From Mesobacillus jeotgali (lineage in GTDB: Bacteria; Bacillota; Bacilli; Bacillales; Cytobacillaceae): 64,000 bases of DNA. The DNA is taken from positions 2,475,572-2,539,571 of the forward strand of contig NZ_FVZC01000009.1 in the NCBI RefSeq assembly GCF_900166585.1, given 5' to 3'. Below the pieces are notes generated by a model that saw nothing but the letters and a program-made list of their open reading frames with translations, was not told where the DNA came from and did not search any database. Below are positions 52,702-63,909 of this stretch, piece after piece. The translations under genes and the position numbers were made by a program. Position 1 is the first letter of the stretch, and each line of letters starts with the position of its first letter.

Positions 52702-55104
52702 TTAAACTTTCAAGGCGGATTGAACTTTCCAAATCTCATCCGCATATTCCCTGATCGTCCTGTCGCTTGAGAAGTATCCCGACTTGGCGATATTGACCAG
52801 GCTCATTTGCAGCCATTCGCCGCGGTCTAGATACTTTCGGCTGACTTCCTGATGTGCCTCTGCATAGGAAGCAAAGTCCCTCAACACAAAATATTGATCG
52901 TTATGACCAAGCAGGGAGTCGTAAATTTCGTTAAAATGGTTCTCTGTATCGGGAAAAAATCCATTCACCAGCTGGTCGACTATTTCTCGGACCCGTTCAT
53001 CATGGTGATAATACTCAAGCGAATGGTACCCGCCATTATGCTGATAATCCAGCACTTCCTCTGCCGTCAAACCAAACAGGAATACATTCTCCCTGCCAAC
53101 CATTTCGGTAATCTCGACATTGGCTCCATCAAGCGTGCCTAGCGTCAAAGCCCCATTCATCATAAACTTCATATTTCCTGTGCCTGAAGCTTCCTTGCTG
53201 GCGGTGGAAATCTGCTCACTGATATCGGCTGCAGGAAAAATATCCTCAGCCAGGGATACACGGTAATTTTCCAGGAATACGACCTTCAGCTTATCTTTCG
53301 TGGCCGGATCATTATTTACTTTCTCTGCAACACTGTTAATGAGTTTAATGACCTTTTTGGCAAAATAATACCCTGGTGAAGCCTTTGCTCCAAAAATGAA
53401 TGTCCGAGGATACAGTAACGCTTCAGGGTCCTTTTTAAGCGCATTATACAGGTGCATGATGTGCAATACATTTAATAGCTGCCGCTTATAGGCGTGAAGC
53501 CTTTTTACCTGGACATCGAAGATTGACTCTGTATCGACTTCAATCCCTGTTTTGTCTAAAATCCGCCGTGCAAGCCGCTGCTTATTCGCCTGCTTAATGA
53601 CATGCAATTTTTCCAAGAACGCAGAATCACCCTTGAAGCTCAATAATTCCTCGAGTTTACGGGGCGATGTCACCCAATCTGGCCCAATTGCATCGGAAAT
53701 CAACCCTGACAACCCCGGGTTCGCCTTCAGCAGCCAGCGCCGGTGGGTAATCCCGTTCGTCTTGTTATTGAAACGGTCCGGATAGAATTGATAGAACAAA
53801 TTCATCTCACGATTTTTCAAAATATCCGTATGAAGCTTTGCTACTCCATTGATGCTGTGACTGCCCACAATCGCAAGCGGCGCCATTCTTACCTCTCCAT
53901 GGGCTATAATCGCCATGTTTTCAACCCGATTCCAGTCACCAGGATATTTCTCCCACACCTCTTTGCAGAACCGCTCATTGATCTCATTTACAATCATGAA
54001 TATACGAGGCAGAAGCGGCTGGAAAATCCGGATTGGCCAGCGTTCAAGAGCCTCGGCCAGGGTCGTATGGTTCGTATAGGAAAGCGTCTGGACGGTAATA
54101 TGCCAGGCATCCTCCCAGCCGAGACCCTCTTCATCCATCAGGATTCTCATCAATTCAGGCACCGCGATCGCAGGGTGTGTGTCATTGATGTGGATGCTCA
54201 CATAGTCATGGAACTCTAGCAAGCTCTTATTCTTCTTTTTAAAAGAGGCCACAATGGCCTTCAGGCTCGCTGATACGAGAAAGTATTGCTGCTTGAGCCT
54301 GAGGATTTTTCCTTCATCATGCGTATCGTCTGGGTACAAAAACTCTGAAACCGACTCGGTATCTTTCTTATATTTAAAAATATCAGCATTAGCCGGGAAC
54401 CTGGATGGTTCAGCATTCCAAAGGCGCAGGGTGTTGACCGTCTGAGTCTGGTAACCGATGACAGGAAGGTCGTAAGGAACAGCCATGATTGTCTCAGCGT
54501 TCAGGTGCCTGAAAACAAGCCGTCCATTTTCCATCCGGCTCTCGATTTCACCCCAAAATGGAATCTCCACTGCATCATCTGCTTTACGCACCTCCCAGAC
54601 GTGGCCATGTCTCAGCCATTGTTCCGGAAGCTCCACCTGGTAGCCATCGACAATTTTTTGTTCAAACAAACCGTGTTTATAGCGGATGCCGCAGCCATGA
54701 GCCGGGAGATCAAGAGAAGCAAGTGAATCCAGGAAGCAGGCTGCAAGGCGGCCAAGACCGCCATTGCCAAGGCCAGCATCTGCCTCGATCTCCTCTAACT
54801 GATCAAGCTCTATCCCAAGATCCCTTAGTCCCTTACTAACAACCTCTTCAACACCTAAATTGATAAGATTATGCCTCAACAGCCGGCCCAGCAGGAATTC
54901 AATTGACAGATAATACACCTGCTTCTTAGCTCCGGAACGGTATAGCTCATTCGTCTTGATCCAATCTGAACTTACATGCTCCCTGATCATATGCCCGAGA
55001 GTCTGGAATTGCTCCCGGCTTGTGCTTTCTTCAAAGCTGGTTCCAAACATCATCTCGAGTTTTTTCAAGAAAGCTGTTTTGAATTTGGGAACACTAGAAA
55101 ACAT
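52702..55104 (-). CDS. glgP: Glycogen phosphorylase
   Basis: Releases glucose 1-phosphate from glycogen, 800 aa. The pyridoxal phosphate lysine is in [20 protein letters not shown] (about 640-660); [15 protein letters not shown] and [14 protein letters not shown] are also typical. ATG 55104 is 8 bp after AAGGAG and overlaps the end of glgA by 11 bp. Last gene of glgBCDAP. Confidence 0.97.
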   Translation of the reverse strand: MFSSVPKFKTAFLKKLEMMFGTSFEESTSREQFQTLGHMIREHVSSDWIKTNELYRSGAKKQVYYLSIEFLLGRLLRHNLINLGVEEVVSKGLRDLGIELDQLEEIEADAGLGNGGLGRLAACFLDSLASLDLPAHGCGIRYKHGLFEQKIVDGYQVELPEQWLRHGHVWEVRKADDAVEIPFWGEIESRMENGRLVFRHLNAETIMAVPYDLPVIGYQTQTVNTLRLWNAEPSRFPANADIFKYKKDTESVSEFLYPDDTHDEGKILRLKQQYFLVSASLKAIVASFKKKNKSLLEFHDYVSIHINDTHPAIAVPELMRILMDEEGLGWEDAWHITVQTLSYTNHTTLAEALERWPIRIFQPLLPRIFMIVNEINERFCKEVWEKYPGDWNRVENMAIIAHGEVRMAPLAIVGSHSINGVAKLHTDILKNREMNLFYQFYPDRFNNKTNGITHRRWLLKANPGLSGLISDAIGPDWVTSPRKLEELLSFKGDSAFLEKLHVIKQANKQRLARRILDKTGIEVDTESIFDVQVKRLHAYKRQLLNVLHIMHLYNALKKDPEALLYPRTFIFGAKASPGYYFAKKVIKLINSVAEKVNNDPATKDKLKVVFLENYRVSLAEDIFPAADISEQISTASKEASGTGNMKFMMNGALTLGTLDGANVEITEMVGRENVFLFGLTAEEVLDYQHNGGYHSLEYYHHDERVREIVDQLVNGFFPDTENHFNEIYDSLLGHNDQYFVLRDFASYAEAHQEVSRKYLDRGEWLQMSLVNIAKSGYFSSDRTIREYADEIWKVQSALKV

Positions 55105-56545
55105 GCGATTCACTCCTTGAGATGAGATCGGAATATAGTTCATTGTATTGCTTCGCGGACCGGGCCCAGCTATAATCTGTTTTCATCGCTGCCACCATCA
55201 GCTTTTGCCATTTTTCACGCTGATGGTAAAAAGCTAGCGCCCGCTCGATTGTAAATAGCATGTCATGGGCATTGAAATGGGCAAAGGTAAAACCATTTCC
55301 CTCACCGTTGAATTCATTGTAAGGCTGGACCGTATCATTCAGACCGCCCGTCTCCCTGACTACAGGAATCGAGCCATAGCGCATCGCGATCATCTGGCTG
55401 AGACCACATGGCTCGAACTGCGAAGGCATCAGGAACAAATCTGAACCTGCATAGACCTGATGCGCCAAATTTTCATCAAAGCCAATATACACTCCACACT
55501 GATCAGGATATTGTGCCGACATTTCCCTGAAGAATTGCTCGAACTCAGGGTCGCCAGTGCCAAGGACCACGAGCTGTAACCCAGTCGATATAATTTCATG
55601 GAAAACACCTTTAACCAAATCAAGTCCTTTTTGTTTTGTCAGCCGCGTGATCATCGCGACTACAGGCATATCCTCATTTTCAGGCAAACCGAAACTCCGC
55701 TGGATTTGAAGCTTGTTCTCGATTCTCCTTTCAAGAGACCCAGTTCCAAAGCGAGCTGCCAAACCTGGGTAACTCTCAGGATCATATAAATCATGGTCGA
55801 TCCCATTCAGGATCCCGGATAAATCCTCACTTCTTTTCCTAAGGACGCCATCCAGCTTTTCACCATAGTATTCTGTCTTGATTTCTTCCTTGTAGGTTGG
55901 ACTGACTGTAGTGATGTGGTCAGAAGAAATCAGCGCAGCCTTCATGTAGTTTGCCATTCCGTAAAATTCAAGCTGATCCTCATTGAAATATGCGTTGTCC
56001 ACATCAAGCAAATCCCACAGCACTTCAGGAGGAAAAATCCCCTGGAACTGCAGGTTGTGGATCGTGAAGACGGATCGTATCAAACCATAGCCAGGCTTTT
56101 TGCAGTACTCTGTCCTTAGCAAGAAAGGAATCATCCCGGTATGCCAGTCATGGCAGTGGACCACATCAGGGTAAAATTCGATTTCAGCGATAAAGTCAAG
56201 CACAGCACGATTAAAATAAGCAAATCGCTCACCATCGTCATAATGTCCGTAAAGACTGTCCCGCTTAAAGTAATACTCATTATCAACAAAATAGAAAGTG
56301 ACACCATCATATTCAAGAGTTTCAATGCCGCAATATTGCGAGCGCCAGCCTAATTGCACCGTAAACTCTTTCAATTTCTTCATTTCTGAACGGAATTTCT
56401 CGGGAATCAAACCATACTTCGGTAAAATGACCCTTACATCCGTCCCCAGTTTTTTAAGTTCCTTCGGCAGTGATCCCGCTACATCCGCCAGCCCTCCTGA
56501 CTTGATGAACGGGACACACTCTGATACTGCAAACAATACCTTCAC
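55094..56545 (-). CDS. glgA: Glycogen synthase
   Basis: ADP-glucose glucosyltransferase of family GT5, 483 aa. N-terminal [18 protein letters not shown] (the KxGGL donor site) and C-terminal [23 protein letters not shown] 56545 is the start, after GGGAGC; it overlaps the glgD stop (GTGA). Confidence 0.97.
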   Translation of the reverse strand: MKVLFAVSECVPFIKSGGLADVAGSLPKELKKLGTDVRVILPKYGLIPEKFRSEMKKLKEFTVQLGWRSQYCGIETLEYDGVTFYFVDNEYYFKRDSLYGHYDDGERFAYFNRAVLDFIAEIEFYPDVVHCHDWHTGMIPFLLRTEYCKKPGYGLIRSVFTIHNLQFQGIFPPEVLWDLLDVDNAYFNEDQLEFYGMANYMKAALISSDHITTVSPTYKEEIKTEYYGEKLDGVLRKRSEDLSGILNGIDHDLYDPESYPGLAARFGTGSLERRIENKLQIQRSFGLPENEDMPVVAMITRLTKQKGLDLVKGVFHEIISTGLQLVVLGTGDPEFEQFFREMSAQYPDQCGVYIGFDENLAHQVYAGSDLFLMPSQFEPCGLSQMIAMRYGSIPVVRETGGLNDTVQPYNEFNGEGNGFTFAHFNAHDMLFTIERALAFYHQREKWQKLMVAAMKTDYSWARSAKQYNELYSDLISRSESHVF

Positions 56546-57570
56546 GAGTTGCTCCCCACTCCCTGGACAGCACCTTTACGGATGACAACAGGTGAGTCTG
56601 CTGGCGCTTTAATCACTGTCCCTGCCTCGATTCTTGCATCCTTATCTACTATTACCGAGTCCAATATGCAATTCTGCTTTATCTGCGTTTTTTGCATGAT
56701 GATAGAATTGCGGATTACTGTACCCTTCCCGATTTTGACTCCTCTTCCAATGATGCTGTTTTCAACACTGCCCTCGATCATCCCGCCATTGGCCACCATC
56801 GAATTTCGGACCGACGCATCGACATCATATCGGGTCGGGGGTTCATCCTTTACCTTTGTTAAAATAGGGCGTTCTTTAGGGAATAACTCTTGCCAAACCT
56901 CAGGCTTCAACAGATCCATACTTACGCTGAAATACTTCGCGACTGTATCCACCATGACTGCATAGCCTTCATAGTCGTAATAACAAAGCTGGAACTGGCT
57001 GTTAGTATCCCTGGCTGCATCCCTCATATTCAAATATCCCGTTTCATTCCTCGTCAAAATCAAATCCATCAGCAGAGTCTTTTTTACTAGGTAAATGCCG
57101 AGTGATTTACCATTTTTCTGTACTTCGGTAATATCGCATCCTGAATTGATATGCCAATCAAGCAGCGGCTGGAAATCCATATTAAAAACCGTATAGGAAT
57201 TCGCAATAATCGCATAGTCCTGTGTACTTCGTTCAAAATAATCAATGTTATCGGCAAAGTGATCCAATGTTCCGATTCCCGTATAATTTTTATCCAGATT
57301 AGACGCAGGGAAGAAAAACAATCCATCCCTTTTTCTGTTCAGATCCCAATTTCGGCCGGATCCCAAATGGTCCATTAATGATCGATACTGGTATTTAGGA
57401 AAAATTGCTACACTCTCTATACCCGAATTGACCATGTTGGAAAGGATGAAATCAATCAGCCTGTATCGCCCTCCAAAGGGAATTGCCGCCACAGACCGAT
57501 GCAGGGACAGTTCATGGAGATCTTCGTGGACGGTGGTCGCATCTATTACTCCTAATAATCGTTTGTTCAT
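56542..57570 (-). CDS. glgD: GlgD, ADP-glucose pyrophosphorylase-like subunit
   Basis: GlgC paralogue of 342 aa that associates with GlgC in Bacillus relatives and improves its activity. It has the nucleotidyltransferase fold and C-terminal left-handed beta-helix ([16 protein letters not shown]), but the N-terminal GxGxRL pyrophosphorylase loop is replaced ([13 protein letters not shown]), which explains why it is not catalytic alone. ATG 57570 is 8 bp after GGGAGG. Confidence 0.93.
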   Translation of the reverse strand: MNKRLLGVIDATTVHEDLHELSLHRSVAAIPFGGRYRLIDFILSNMVNSGIESVAIFPKYQYRSLMDHLGSGRNWDLNRKRDGLFFFPASNLDKNYTGIGTLDHFADNIDYFERSTQDYAIIANSYTVFNMDFQPLLDWHINSGCDITEVQKNGKSLGIYLVKKTLLMDLILTRNETGYLNMRDAARDTNSQFQLCYYDYEGYAVMVDTVAKYFSVSMDLLKPEVWQELFPKERPILTKVKDEPPTRYDVDASVRNSMVANGGMIEGSVENSIIGRGVKIGKGTVIRNSIIMQKTQIKQNCILDSVIVDKDARIEAGTVIKAPADSPVVIRKGAVQGVGSNS

Positions 57571-57593
57571 TTCTATTTCCTCCCGAAGTCGGT

Positions 57594-58742
57594 TCAATTG
57601 GATTGCAATTCACCGATTGTTTCTTCTGATACTAATGTAATTTCATTGCTGCTGTCTCCCGGTCTGATGATCGTTCCATCCGGGACATAGACACCTGGAG
57701 ACACAATCGCTTTTTCAATTACGCAATTGCGGCCGATGACCGCATCCGGCATAATGACCGTTTCCTTGATAACCGCGCCCTTTTTTACAGTCACGCCTTG
57801 AAATACAACTGTTTTGGAAACCTCTCCTTCAATCTTGCAGCCTTCATTGACCAGTGATTCCGATACTTCTCCCTCTGGACAAATATATTGCGGCGGCTGA
57901 TTCGGGTTCACGGAATAGATACGCCATGATTGATCAAACAAGTTCAATTCGCATTCCTTATCCAACAAATCCATATTTGCTTCCCAAAGGCTCTGAACAG
58001 TCCCTACGTCCTTCCAGTAACCTTTAAATGGATAGGCAAATAACTTCATATTTTCATCGATTAACAGCGGAATAATATCCTTGCCAAAATCATGGCTTGA
58101 TTCAGGATTTTGATCATCCCTTATCAGATATTCCCTTAAAACACTCCATTTAAAAATGTAGATTCCCATTGAAGCCAGATTATTTTTCGCGATATCCGGC
58201 TTTTCCTCAAACTCGGTAATTCTCAGATTGGAATCAGTATTCATGATTCCGAAACGATTGGTTTCCTCCCATGGTACCTCAATGACGGAAATCGTCGCAT
58301 CAGCACCTTTTTCAATATGATAATTAAGCATCAATTCATAATTCATCTTATAAATATGGTCACCAGAAAGAATCAAAACATATTCTGGATCATACTGATC
58401 GAGGTAGTTCAGGTTCTGAAAAATCGCGCTTGCCGTACCTGAATACCATTTCACTTCAGAACTTTCAGCATAAGGAGGCAGCACCGTCACGCCTCCATCC
58501 TTCCTGTCTAGGTCCCATGCGCTGCCAATGCCAATATAAGAGTTGAGCAGGAGCGGCTGGTATTGAGTCAATACGCCCACTGTATGGATTCCTGAGTTCG
58601 TGCAGTTGCTTAACGGGAAATCGATGATTCGGTATTTGCCGCCAAAAGGGACAGCAGGTTTAGCGAGATTCTTTGTCAATGAGTGCAGACGGCTTCCCTT
58701 GCCTCCTGCCAACAGCATTGCTACGCATTTCTTCTTTTGCAT
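57594..58742 (-). CDS. glgC: Glucose-1-phosphate adenylyltransferase
   Basis: Makes ADP-glucose, 382 aa. Intact catalytic loop [15 protein letters not shown] and [20 protein letters not shown], then [10 protein letters not shown] and the beta-helix. AAAGGGGAG precedes the ATG. It overlaps the glgB 3' end by 83 bp in another frame, unusually long for this operon. Confidence 0.96.
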   Translation of the reverse strand: MQKKKCVAMLLAGGKGSRLHSLTKNLAKPAVPFGGKYRIIDFPLSNCTNSGIHTVGVLTQYQPLLLNSYIGIGSAWDLDRKDGGVTVLPPYAESSEVKWYSGTASAIFQNLNYLDQYDPEYVLILSGDHIYKMNYELMLNYHIEKGADATISVIEVPWEETNRFGIMNTDSNLRITEFEEKPDIAKNNLASMGIYIFKWSVLREYLIRDDQNPESSHDFGKDIIPLLIDENMKLFAYPFKGYWKDVGTVQSLWEANMDLLDKECELNLFDQSWRIYSVNPNQPPQYICPEGEVSESLVNEGCKIEGEVSKTVVFQGVTVKKGAVIKETVIMPDAVIGRNCVIEKAIVSPGVYVPDGTIIRPGDSSNEITLVSEETIGELQSN

Positions 58743-60618
58743 GATTGTTTCTCCCCTTTCTTTTTATAACAGGACGTAAAACTGAGATTCCGAATGGAGA
58801 AATACTCATCTCTATAGAATATGGCCTTCCATGAAAAGCTATTTCTTTAGCTTTTAGAACTTTCTTATTGATTACGCCAGAACCGCCGAACACCTGGGAA
58901 TCACTATTTAAAATTTCCCGATATTCTCCGGGCTTCGGGACGCCAATCCGATAATCGCTGTAAACCTTCTCTGTAAAATTGCAAACAATGATGAGGCACT
59001 CATCAGGATTCCGTCCTTTCCTGATAAAAGAAAAAACAGACTGTTCACGGTTATCCGCATCAATCCATTCAAAGCCTTCACGACTCTGGTCAACTTCATA
59101 AAACGGCTTCGAACGTTTATACAATTTGTTTAATTCTTTGGTATAAAGATTTATTTTTTCATGCATGTCATATTCGAACAGGTTCCAGTCAAGCTGTTCT
59201 CTGTCCTTCCATTCCGAAAACTGCCCGAATTCTGTTCCCATGAAAGTCAGCTTCTTTCCCGGGTGCGCAACCATGAACCCAAGCAATAGCCGAAGCTGTG
59301 CAAATTTTTGCCAGTAATCCCCGGGCATCTTATCGAGAAGCGATTTCTTTCCATGAACCACCTCATCATGTGAAAAAGGCAGCACAAAATTCTCTGAAAA
59401 AGCATACATCAGGGAGAACGTAACCCTATCATGTATATGTTTCCTGTTATGTGGTTCTTCCTCCATATACTTTAATGTGTCATTCATCCACCCCATATTC
59501 CACTTGTATGTAAACCCCAGTCCCCCATACTCTACAGGTGCTGTTACCTGCGGCCAGTCTGTTGAATCCTCCGCAATCATCATTGCCCCCGGTTCAAAAT
59601 CCTTAACTGCTTTATTCAGCTTTTTTAAAAATTCCACTCCGTACTGATTGGCTGCATTGACTGAATTTGGCCAATAAATAATATTCGCCACTGCATCAAC
59701 CCTGAAGCCGTCAATATGGTATTTTTCCAGCCAGAAAAGCGCACTTGAAATCAAGAAGCTCTGCACCTCGGTTTTTCCCAAGTCGAAATTAGCTGTTCCC
59801 CAGACATGGTTCTCTCTGTCACTCTCTCGTTGATATTCAAACACGTAACTGCCATCAAACTGATACAGCCCATGGGCATCCTTGCAAAAATGGCCAGGAA
59901 TCCAGTCAAGGATGACCCCGATTCCGTTTCGGTGGCAAATATCAACGAAATACATAAAGTCATGCGGTGTGCCATACCGGCTTGTAACAGAAAAATAGCC
60001 AGTGGATTGATAGCCCCATGACATGTCGAGCGGATGCTCAGTTAAAGGTAATAATTCAATATGTGTGTAGCCATTCGCAAGAATATACGGGATTAGCTCA
60101 TCAGCGAGCTCTCGATATGTAAGGAACGAACCATCATCATGCTTTTTCCATGAACCAACATGCAATTCATAGATGAATATTGGCTCACCAAGCGTGCTCT
60201 GCCTTTCTCTCTTCTGCAGCCACTTCTGGTCACCCCATTTGTATCCATCCAGTGAATAGACGACCGAGGCAGTATTCGGCCTTACTTCCGAATAAAAAGC
60301 AAACGGATCCGCTTTAAGCTTCTTCTCCCCGGCACCCGTGACAATTTCATATTTATAAATAGCGCCAGTCAAATCACCATCTAGAGCAAGCTGCCAGACA
60401 CCTTCTTTATTCACTTTATAAAACTTGTCATTCTCTCCATTCCAATGATTGAAATCACCCACAAGTCTCACTTCAGATGCATACGGAGCCCACACACAAA
60501 ATCGAGTATATGTTTCAGTTCCTTGTTTCATGACATGCGCACCAAATAAATTATGACTCTGATACAGATTACCTTCATGAAACAAATGCAATTCAAATTC
60601 AGTTGGGTTGATCACCAT
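58660..60618 (-). CDS. glgB: 1,4-Alpha-glucan branching enzyme
   Basis: Introduces alpha-1,6 branches into glycogen, 652 aa. An N-terminal CBM48 domain (about 25-110) is followed by the GH13 barrel with [21 protein letters not shown] (nucleophile Asp), IAEDST (acid Glu) and [17 protein letters not shown] 60618 follows AGGCAGGTGA. The last 25 or so residues are basic ([18 protein letters not shown]) and lie over glgC in another frame, so they may be an accidental extension. First gene of the operon. Confidence 0.95.
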   Translation of the reverse strand: MVINPTEFELHLFHEGNLYQSHNLFGAHVMKQGTETYTRFCVWAPYASEVRLVGDFNHWNGENDKFYKVNKEGVWQLALDGDLTGAIYKYEIVTGAGEKKLKADPFAFYSEVRPNTASVVYSLDGYKWGDQKWLQKRERQSTLGEPIFIYELHVGSWKKHDDGSFLTYRELADELIPYILANGYTHIELLPLTEHPLDMSWGYQSTGYFSVTSRYGTPHDFMYFVDICHRNGIGVILDWIPGHFCKDAHGLYQFDGSYVFEYQRESDRENHVWGTANFDLGKTEVQSFLISSALFWLEKYHIDGFRVDAVANIIYWPNSVNAANQYGVEFLKKLNKAVKDFEPGAMMIAEDSTDWPQVTAPVEYGGLGFTYKWNMGWMNDTLKYMEEEPHNRKHIHDRVTFSLMYAFSENFVLPFSHDEVVHGKKSLLDKMPGDYWQKFAQLRLLLGFMVAHPGKKLTFMGTEFGQFSEWKDREQLDWNLFEYDMHEKINLYTKELNKLYKRSKPFYEVDQSREGFEWIDADNREQSVFSFIRKGRNPDECLIIVCNFTEKVYSDYRIGVPKPGEYREILNSDSQVFGGSGVINKKVLKAKEIAFHGRPYSIEMSISPFGISVLRPVIKRKGRNNHAKEEMRSNAVGRRQGKPSALIDKESR

Positions 60619-60902
60619 TGCCTTCACCTGCCTTTGTAAAACTAATAAAACTCCCTTTTTCAGTAGTATTCTAGTTACCATAAGGAATTCCTTGTAAACA
60701 TTTTCTTAATCTTTCGACAATTGTTCTTAGAAAATAAGCAAATTCGACAAATCCCCCAAAATGGCAGCGCTTTAATGTACTAAATCTTCCAATTACGCGA
60801 ATTTTGCAGAACGAAAGTTGAAAGTGAATAATAATTTTTGGAGAGAATTTGTTGAATTTATTAGGTTTGACCACAGCAGGAGGAGGAAAAATATTTTTGA
60901 TT

Positions 60903-60916
60903 TGATAGCGTTTACA
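60903..60916. promoter_or_regulatory. cre-like site upstream of the glg operon
   Basis: TGATAGCGTTTACA matches the CcpA cre consensus TGWNANCGNTNWCA at every fixed position. It is about 290 bp upstream of glgB. Apart from this, 60619-61230 is AT-rich, without gene or clear promoter that I can support; a palindrome AAGGAATTCCTT lies at about 60682. Confidence 0.45.
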
Positions 60917-61233
60917 TTTGAATGAGTAGAGTTGAATGAAAGAAGAAAAAGATGTATTGAATTTACATGGGGGTTTAAATCTTCTTTGTGATTGTATCTG
61001 GCTTACTGACAGATCTTCTGCTTTTATGTGAAAGATACCAAATAACTTCTTTGTACTTGGATGATTGAGGAACACTAATCCTGCCTGTACCGAGCAGCAT
61101 AAAGATTGTCCTGTGAGGATAGTTATTATTTGAATGATTCATTTCTAACTTCAGGCCTTCAGCTATTTGCAGCTTGCTAAATCTATTACGAAGTAGTAAC
61201 ACCTAGTTAACTGGCAGTCCGAAAGTTTTAAGC

Positions 61234-61277
61234 AAAAAAAAAAAGCCGTTAGCACGTATGTATGCTAACAGCTTTCC
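61234..61277 (-). terminator. Terminator of the rrn-tRNA operon
   Basis: AAAGCTGTTAGCA and TGCTAACGGCTTT arms (minus strand), followed by a run of 12 or so T. It lies just after tRNA-Glu, the last gene of the array. Confidence 0.9.
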
Positions 61278-61280
61278 TTA

Positions 61281-61352
61281 TGACCCCTACGGGATTCGAA
61301 CCCGTGTTACCGCCGTGAAAGGGCGGTGTCTTAACCGCTTGACCAAGGGGCC
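61281..61352 (-). tRNA. tRNA-Glu (TTC)
   Basis: Cloverleaf with acceptor GGCCCCT/AGGGGTC and anticodon loop CTTTCAC. No encoded CCA. Last of 21 tRNAs in the order of the B. subtilis trnB array. Confidence 0.96.
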
Positions 61353-61355
61353 TTA

Positions 61356-61446
61356 TGGCGGAGAAGGAGGGATTTGAACCCTCGCGCCGGTTACCCGACC
61401 TACACCCTTAGCAGGGGCGCCTCTTCAGCCTCTTGAGTACTTCCCC
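61356..61446 (-). tRNA. tRNA-Ser (GCT)
   Basis: Class II tRNA with long variable arm; acceptor GGGGAAG, anticodon in CCTGCTAAG. The 3' CCA is encoded. Confidence 0.95.
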
Positions 61447-61450
61447 ATAA

Positions 61451-61525
61451 TGGCTCCGCAGGTAGGATTCGAACCTACGACCGCTCGGTTAACAGCCGAG
61501 TGCTCTACCACTGAGCTACTGCGGA
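61451..61525 (-). tRNA. tRNA-Asn (GTT)
   Basis: Acceptor TCCGCAG/CTGCGGA, anticodon in GCTGTTAAC, encoded CCA. Confidence 0.96.
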
Positions 61526-61538
61526 ATAATATAAAAAA

Positions 61539-61612
<74 letters not shown>

Positions 61613-61615
61613 TCA

Positions 61616-61689
61616 TGGAGCGGGTGATGGGAATCGAACCCACTACATCAGCTTGGAAGGCTGAGGTTTTACCAGTAAACTACACCCGC
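61616..61689 (-). tRNA. tRNA-Gly (TCC)
   Basis: Acceptor GCGGGTG/CACCCGC, anticodon in CCTTCCAAG, encoded CCA. Confidence 0.96.
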
Positions 61690-61702
61690 AAATTAATAAA
61701 GG

Positions 61703-61776
61703 GGCGACTGATGGGAATCGAACCCACGAATGTCGGAACCACAATCCGATGCGTTAACCACTTCGCCACAACCGCC
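61703..61776 (-). tRNA. tRNA-His (GTG)
   Basis: Anticodon in ATTGTGGTT; carries the extra 5' G (G-1) opposite discriminator C. Two G-T pairs in the acceptor stem. No encoded CCA. Confidence 0.94.
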
Positions 61777-61809
61777 ATATCTAAAAATATTATGTTAAAT
61801 TAAATAAGG

Positions 61810-61882
61810 TGGCTCAGGACGGAATCGAACCGCCGACACAAGGATTTTCAGTCCTTTGCTCTACCGACTGAGCTACTGAGCC
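61810..61882 (-). tRNA. tRNA-Phe (GAA)
   Basis: Acceptor GGCTCAG/CTGAGCC, anticodon in ACTGAAAAT. No encoded CCA. A 5' fragment similar to this gene lies upstream at about 61985-62013. Confidence 0.96.
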
Positions 61883-61910
61883 ACTATAATATTGCATCCT
61901 AAACCATTAC

Positions 61911-62013
61911 TAGTTTAGGTCCTTTGCTCGAATGACCTTCGGTCTTTCTCGCAAGTTGCCACAGAAGCTTATTCGACGATGTGAGCAACTTGCTCTACCG
62001 ACTGAGCTACTGT
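61911..62013 (-). pseudogene. Truncated tRNA-Phe-like fragment with inserted stem
   Basis: The minus strand begins CAGTAGCTCAGTCGGTAGAG, as in tRNA-Phe 5' half, then leaves the tRNA sequence. A 9-bp inverted repeat GCAAGTTGC / GCAACTTGC follows, with GAATAAGCTTC in its loop, and later ATTCGAGCAAAGGACC recalls tRNA pieces. No complete cloverleaf is possible. Confidence 0.6.
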
Positions 62014-62024
62014 TAAACATAAAA

Positions 62025-62100
62025 TGGCGGTCCCGACCGGGATCGAACCGGCGATCTCCTGCGTGACAGGCAGGCATGTTAACCGCTACACCACGGGACC
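62025..62100 (-). tRNA. tRNA-Asp (GTC)
   Basis: Acceptor GGTCCCG/CGGGACC, anticodon in CCTGTCACG, encoded CCA. Confidence 0.96.
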
Positions 62101-62103
62101 AGA

Positions 62104-62177
<74 letters not shown>

Positions 62178-62194
62178 ACAATAATAATCACATA

Positions 62195-62330
62195 ATTTTC
62201 TTTATGCTCTTAGTGAGCATGGACTGTCCCGATCTCAGGAAGCTTATTCAAGCAGCAACTTGATCGGTACAACTCGCAGCATATTCAGTGAAGTAACGCT
62301 CGTTGCTCCACCCTGCGACGATACTAATGT
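62195..62330 (-). pseudogene. Truncated tRNA-fMet-like fragment with inserted sequence
   Basis: The minus strand near 62325 reads ATCGTCGCAGGGTGGAGCAA, close to the leader and 5' end of the adjacent tRNA-fMet (GTCGCGGGGTGGAGCAG). It then diverges and holds TTGAATAAGCTTCCTGA, similar to the motif in the fragment at 61911-62013. No complete tRNA. Confidence 0.55.
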
Positions 62331-62341
62331 TAATGAAATTA

Positions 62342-62434
62342 TGGAGGAGGTAGAGGGATTCGAACCCCCGCGCGGTGTTACCCGCCTGTCGGTTTTCAAG
62401 ACCGATCCCTTCAGCCAGACTTGGGTATACCTCC
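62342..62434 (-). tRNA. tRNA-Ser (TGA)
   Basis: Class II tRNA with long variable arm; acceptor GGAGGTA/TACCTCC, anticodon in CTTGAAAAC, encoded CCA. Confidence 0.95.
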
Positions 62435-62453
62435 ATATTTAAATTAGGTAAAA

Positions 62454-62530
62454 TGGTGGACCTTGTAGGACTCGAACCTACGACCGGACGGTTATGAGCC
62501 GTCTGCTCTAACCAGCTGAGCTAAAGGTCC
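62454..62530 (-). tRNA. tRNA-Ile2 (CAT, lysidine type)
   Basis: Anticodon CAT in GGCTCATAACC, acceptor GGACCTT/AAGGTCC, encoded CCA. The body matches the Bacillus tRNA-Ile whose wobble C is changed to lysidine rather than elongator Met. Confidence 0.85.
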
Positions 62531-62570
62531 AGGATATCCTAGATTGAATAGGTTCAACCAGATTTAATTT

Positions 62571-62646
62571 GGTAGCGGCGGAGGGGATCGAACCCCCGAC
62601 CTTACGGGTATGAACCGTACGCTCTAGCCAGCTGAGCTACACCGCC
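62571..62646 (-). tRNA. Elongator tRNA-Met (CAT)
   Basis: Acceptor GGCGGTG, anticodon in GGTTCATACCC, encoded CCA. Resembles Bacillus elongator Met. Confidence 0.93.
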
Positions 62647-62667
62647 AAATTGTTTATTTAGAATATA

Positions 62668-62743
62668 TGGTGGAGCCTAGCGGGATCGAACCGCTGACCT
62701 CCTGCGTGCAAGGCAGGCGCTCTCCCAGCTGAGCTAAGGCCCC
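62668..62743 (-). tRNA. tRNA-Ala (TGC)
   Basis: Acceptor GGGGCCT with a wobble pair, anticodon in CCTTGCACG, encoded CCA. Confidence 0.96.
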
Positions 62744-62758
62744 ATATTATAGAAAGCA

Positions 62759-62835
62759 TGGTCGGGAAGACAGGATTCGAACCTGCGACCCCTTGGTCCC
62801 AAACCAAGTGCTCTACCAAGCTGAGCTACTCCCCG
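62759..62835 (-). tRNA. tRNA-Pro (TGG)
   Basis: Acceptor CGGGGAG, anticodon in GTTTGGGAC, encoded CCA. Confidence 0.96.
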
Positions 62836-62852
62836 ATAAAGAGAAAATATAA

Positions 62853-62929
<77 letters not shown>

Positions 62930-62954
62930 ATATTTAGTATATTAGCTAACTTGG

Positions 62955-63043
62955 TGGTGCCGAGGACCGGAATCGAACCGGTACGGTAGTCACCTACCGC
63001 AGGATTTTAAGTCCTGTGCGTCTGCCAGTTCCGCCACCCCGGC
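62955..63043 (-). tRNA. tRNA-Leu (TAA)
   Basis: Class II tRNA; acceptor GCCGGGG, anticodon in ACTTAAAAT, encoded CCA. Confidence 0.96.
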
Positions 63044-63053
63044 TTAAGAACTT

Positions 63054-63128
63054 TGGAGCGGAAGACGGGATTCGAACCCGCGACCCCAACCTTGGCAAGG
63101 TTGTATTCTACCACTGAACTACTTCCGC
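63054..63128 (-). tRNA. tRNA-Gly (GCC)
   Basis: Acceptor GCGGAAG/CTTCCGC, anticodon in CTTGCCAAG, encoded CCA. Confidence 0.96.
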
Positions 63129-63148
63129 ATTATAATATTTTGAAGAAA

Positions 63149-63233
63149 TGGTGCGGGTGAAGGGAGTCGAACCCCCACGCCTTGCGGCGCCAGATCCTAA
63201 GTCTGGTGCGTCTGCCAATTCCGCCACACCCGC
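63149..63233 (-). tRNA. tRNA-Leu (TAG)
   Basis: Class II tRNA; acceptor GCGGGTG/CACCCGC, anticodon in ACTTAGGAT, encoded CCA. Confidence 0.96.
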
Positions 63234-63250
63234 ATATTTTTAAAGAAAAG

Positions 63251-63326
63251 TGGTGAGCCATGAAGGACTCGAACCTTCGACCCTCTGATTAAAAGTCAGA
63301 TGCTCTACCGACTGAGCTAATGGCTC
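63251..63326 (-). tRNA. tRNA-Lys (TTT)
   Basis: Acceptor GAGCCAT/ATGGCTC, anticodon in ACTTTTAAT, encoded CCA. Confidence 0.96.
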
Positions 63327-63333
63327 GTACAAG

Positions 63334-63409
<76 letters not shown>

Positions 63410-63436
63410 ATTCAATAAATTATTCTTAGAGTATAA

Positions 63437-63512
63437 TGGTGGAGGATGACGGGATCGAACCGCCGACCCTCTGCTTGTAAGGCAGATGCTCTCCCAGCTG
63501 AGCTAATCCTCC
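63437..63512 (-). tRNA. tRNA-Val (TAC)
   Basis: Acceptor GGAGGAT/ATCCTCC, anticodon in CCTTACAAG, encoded CCA. First tRNA after 5S rRNA. Confidence 0.96.
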
Positions 63513-63522
63513 ATTTGAAACT

Positions 63523-63639
<117 letters not shown>

Positions 63640-63783
63640 ATTTTTTTAAAGACAATATCTATTATACTGGCTTTAAGTTATTTTGCAAGAGAAATTTTAA
63701 AAAGATATTTTGCTGTAGCAAAAAACTTTATTCCCTCAAAACTAGATAATGTGTAAGAAGAATTCAAGAAGAACGAATGATCA

Positions 63784-63905
<122 letters not shown>

Positions 63906-63909
63906 TTTT

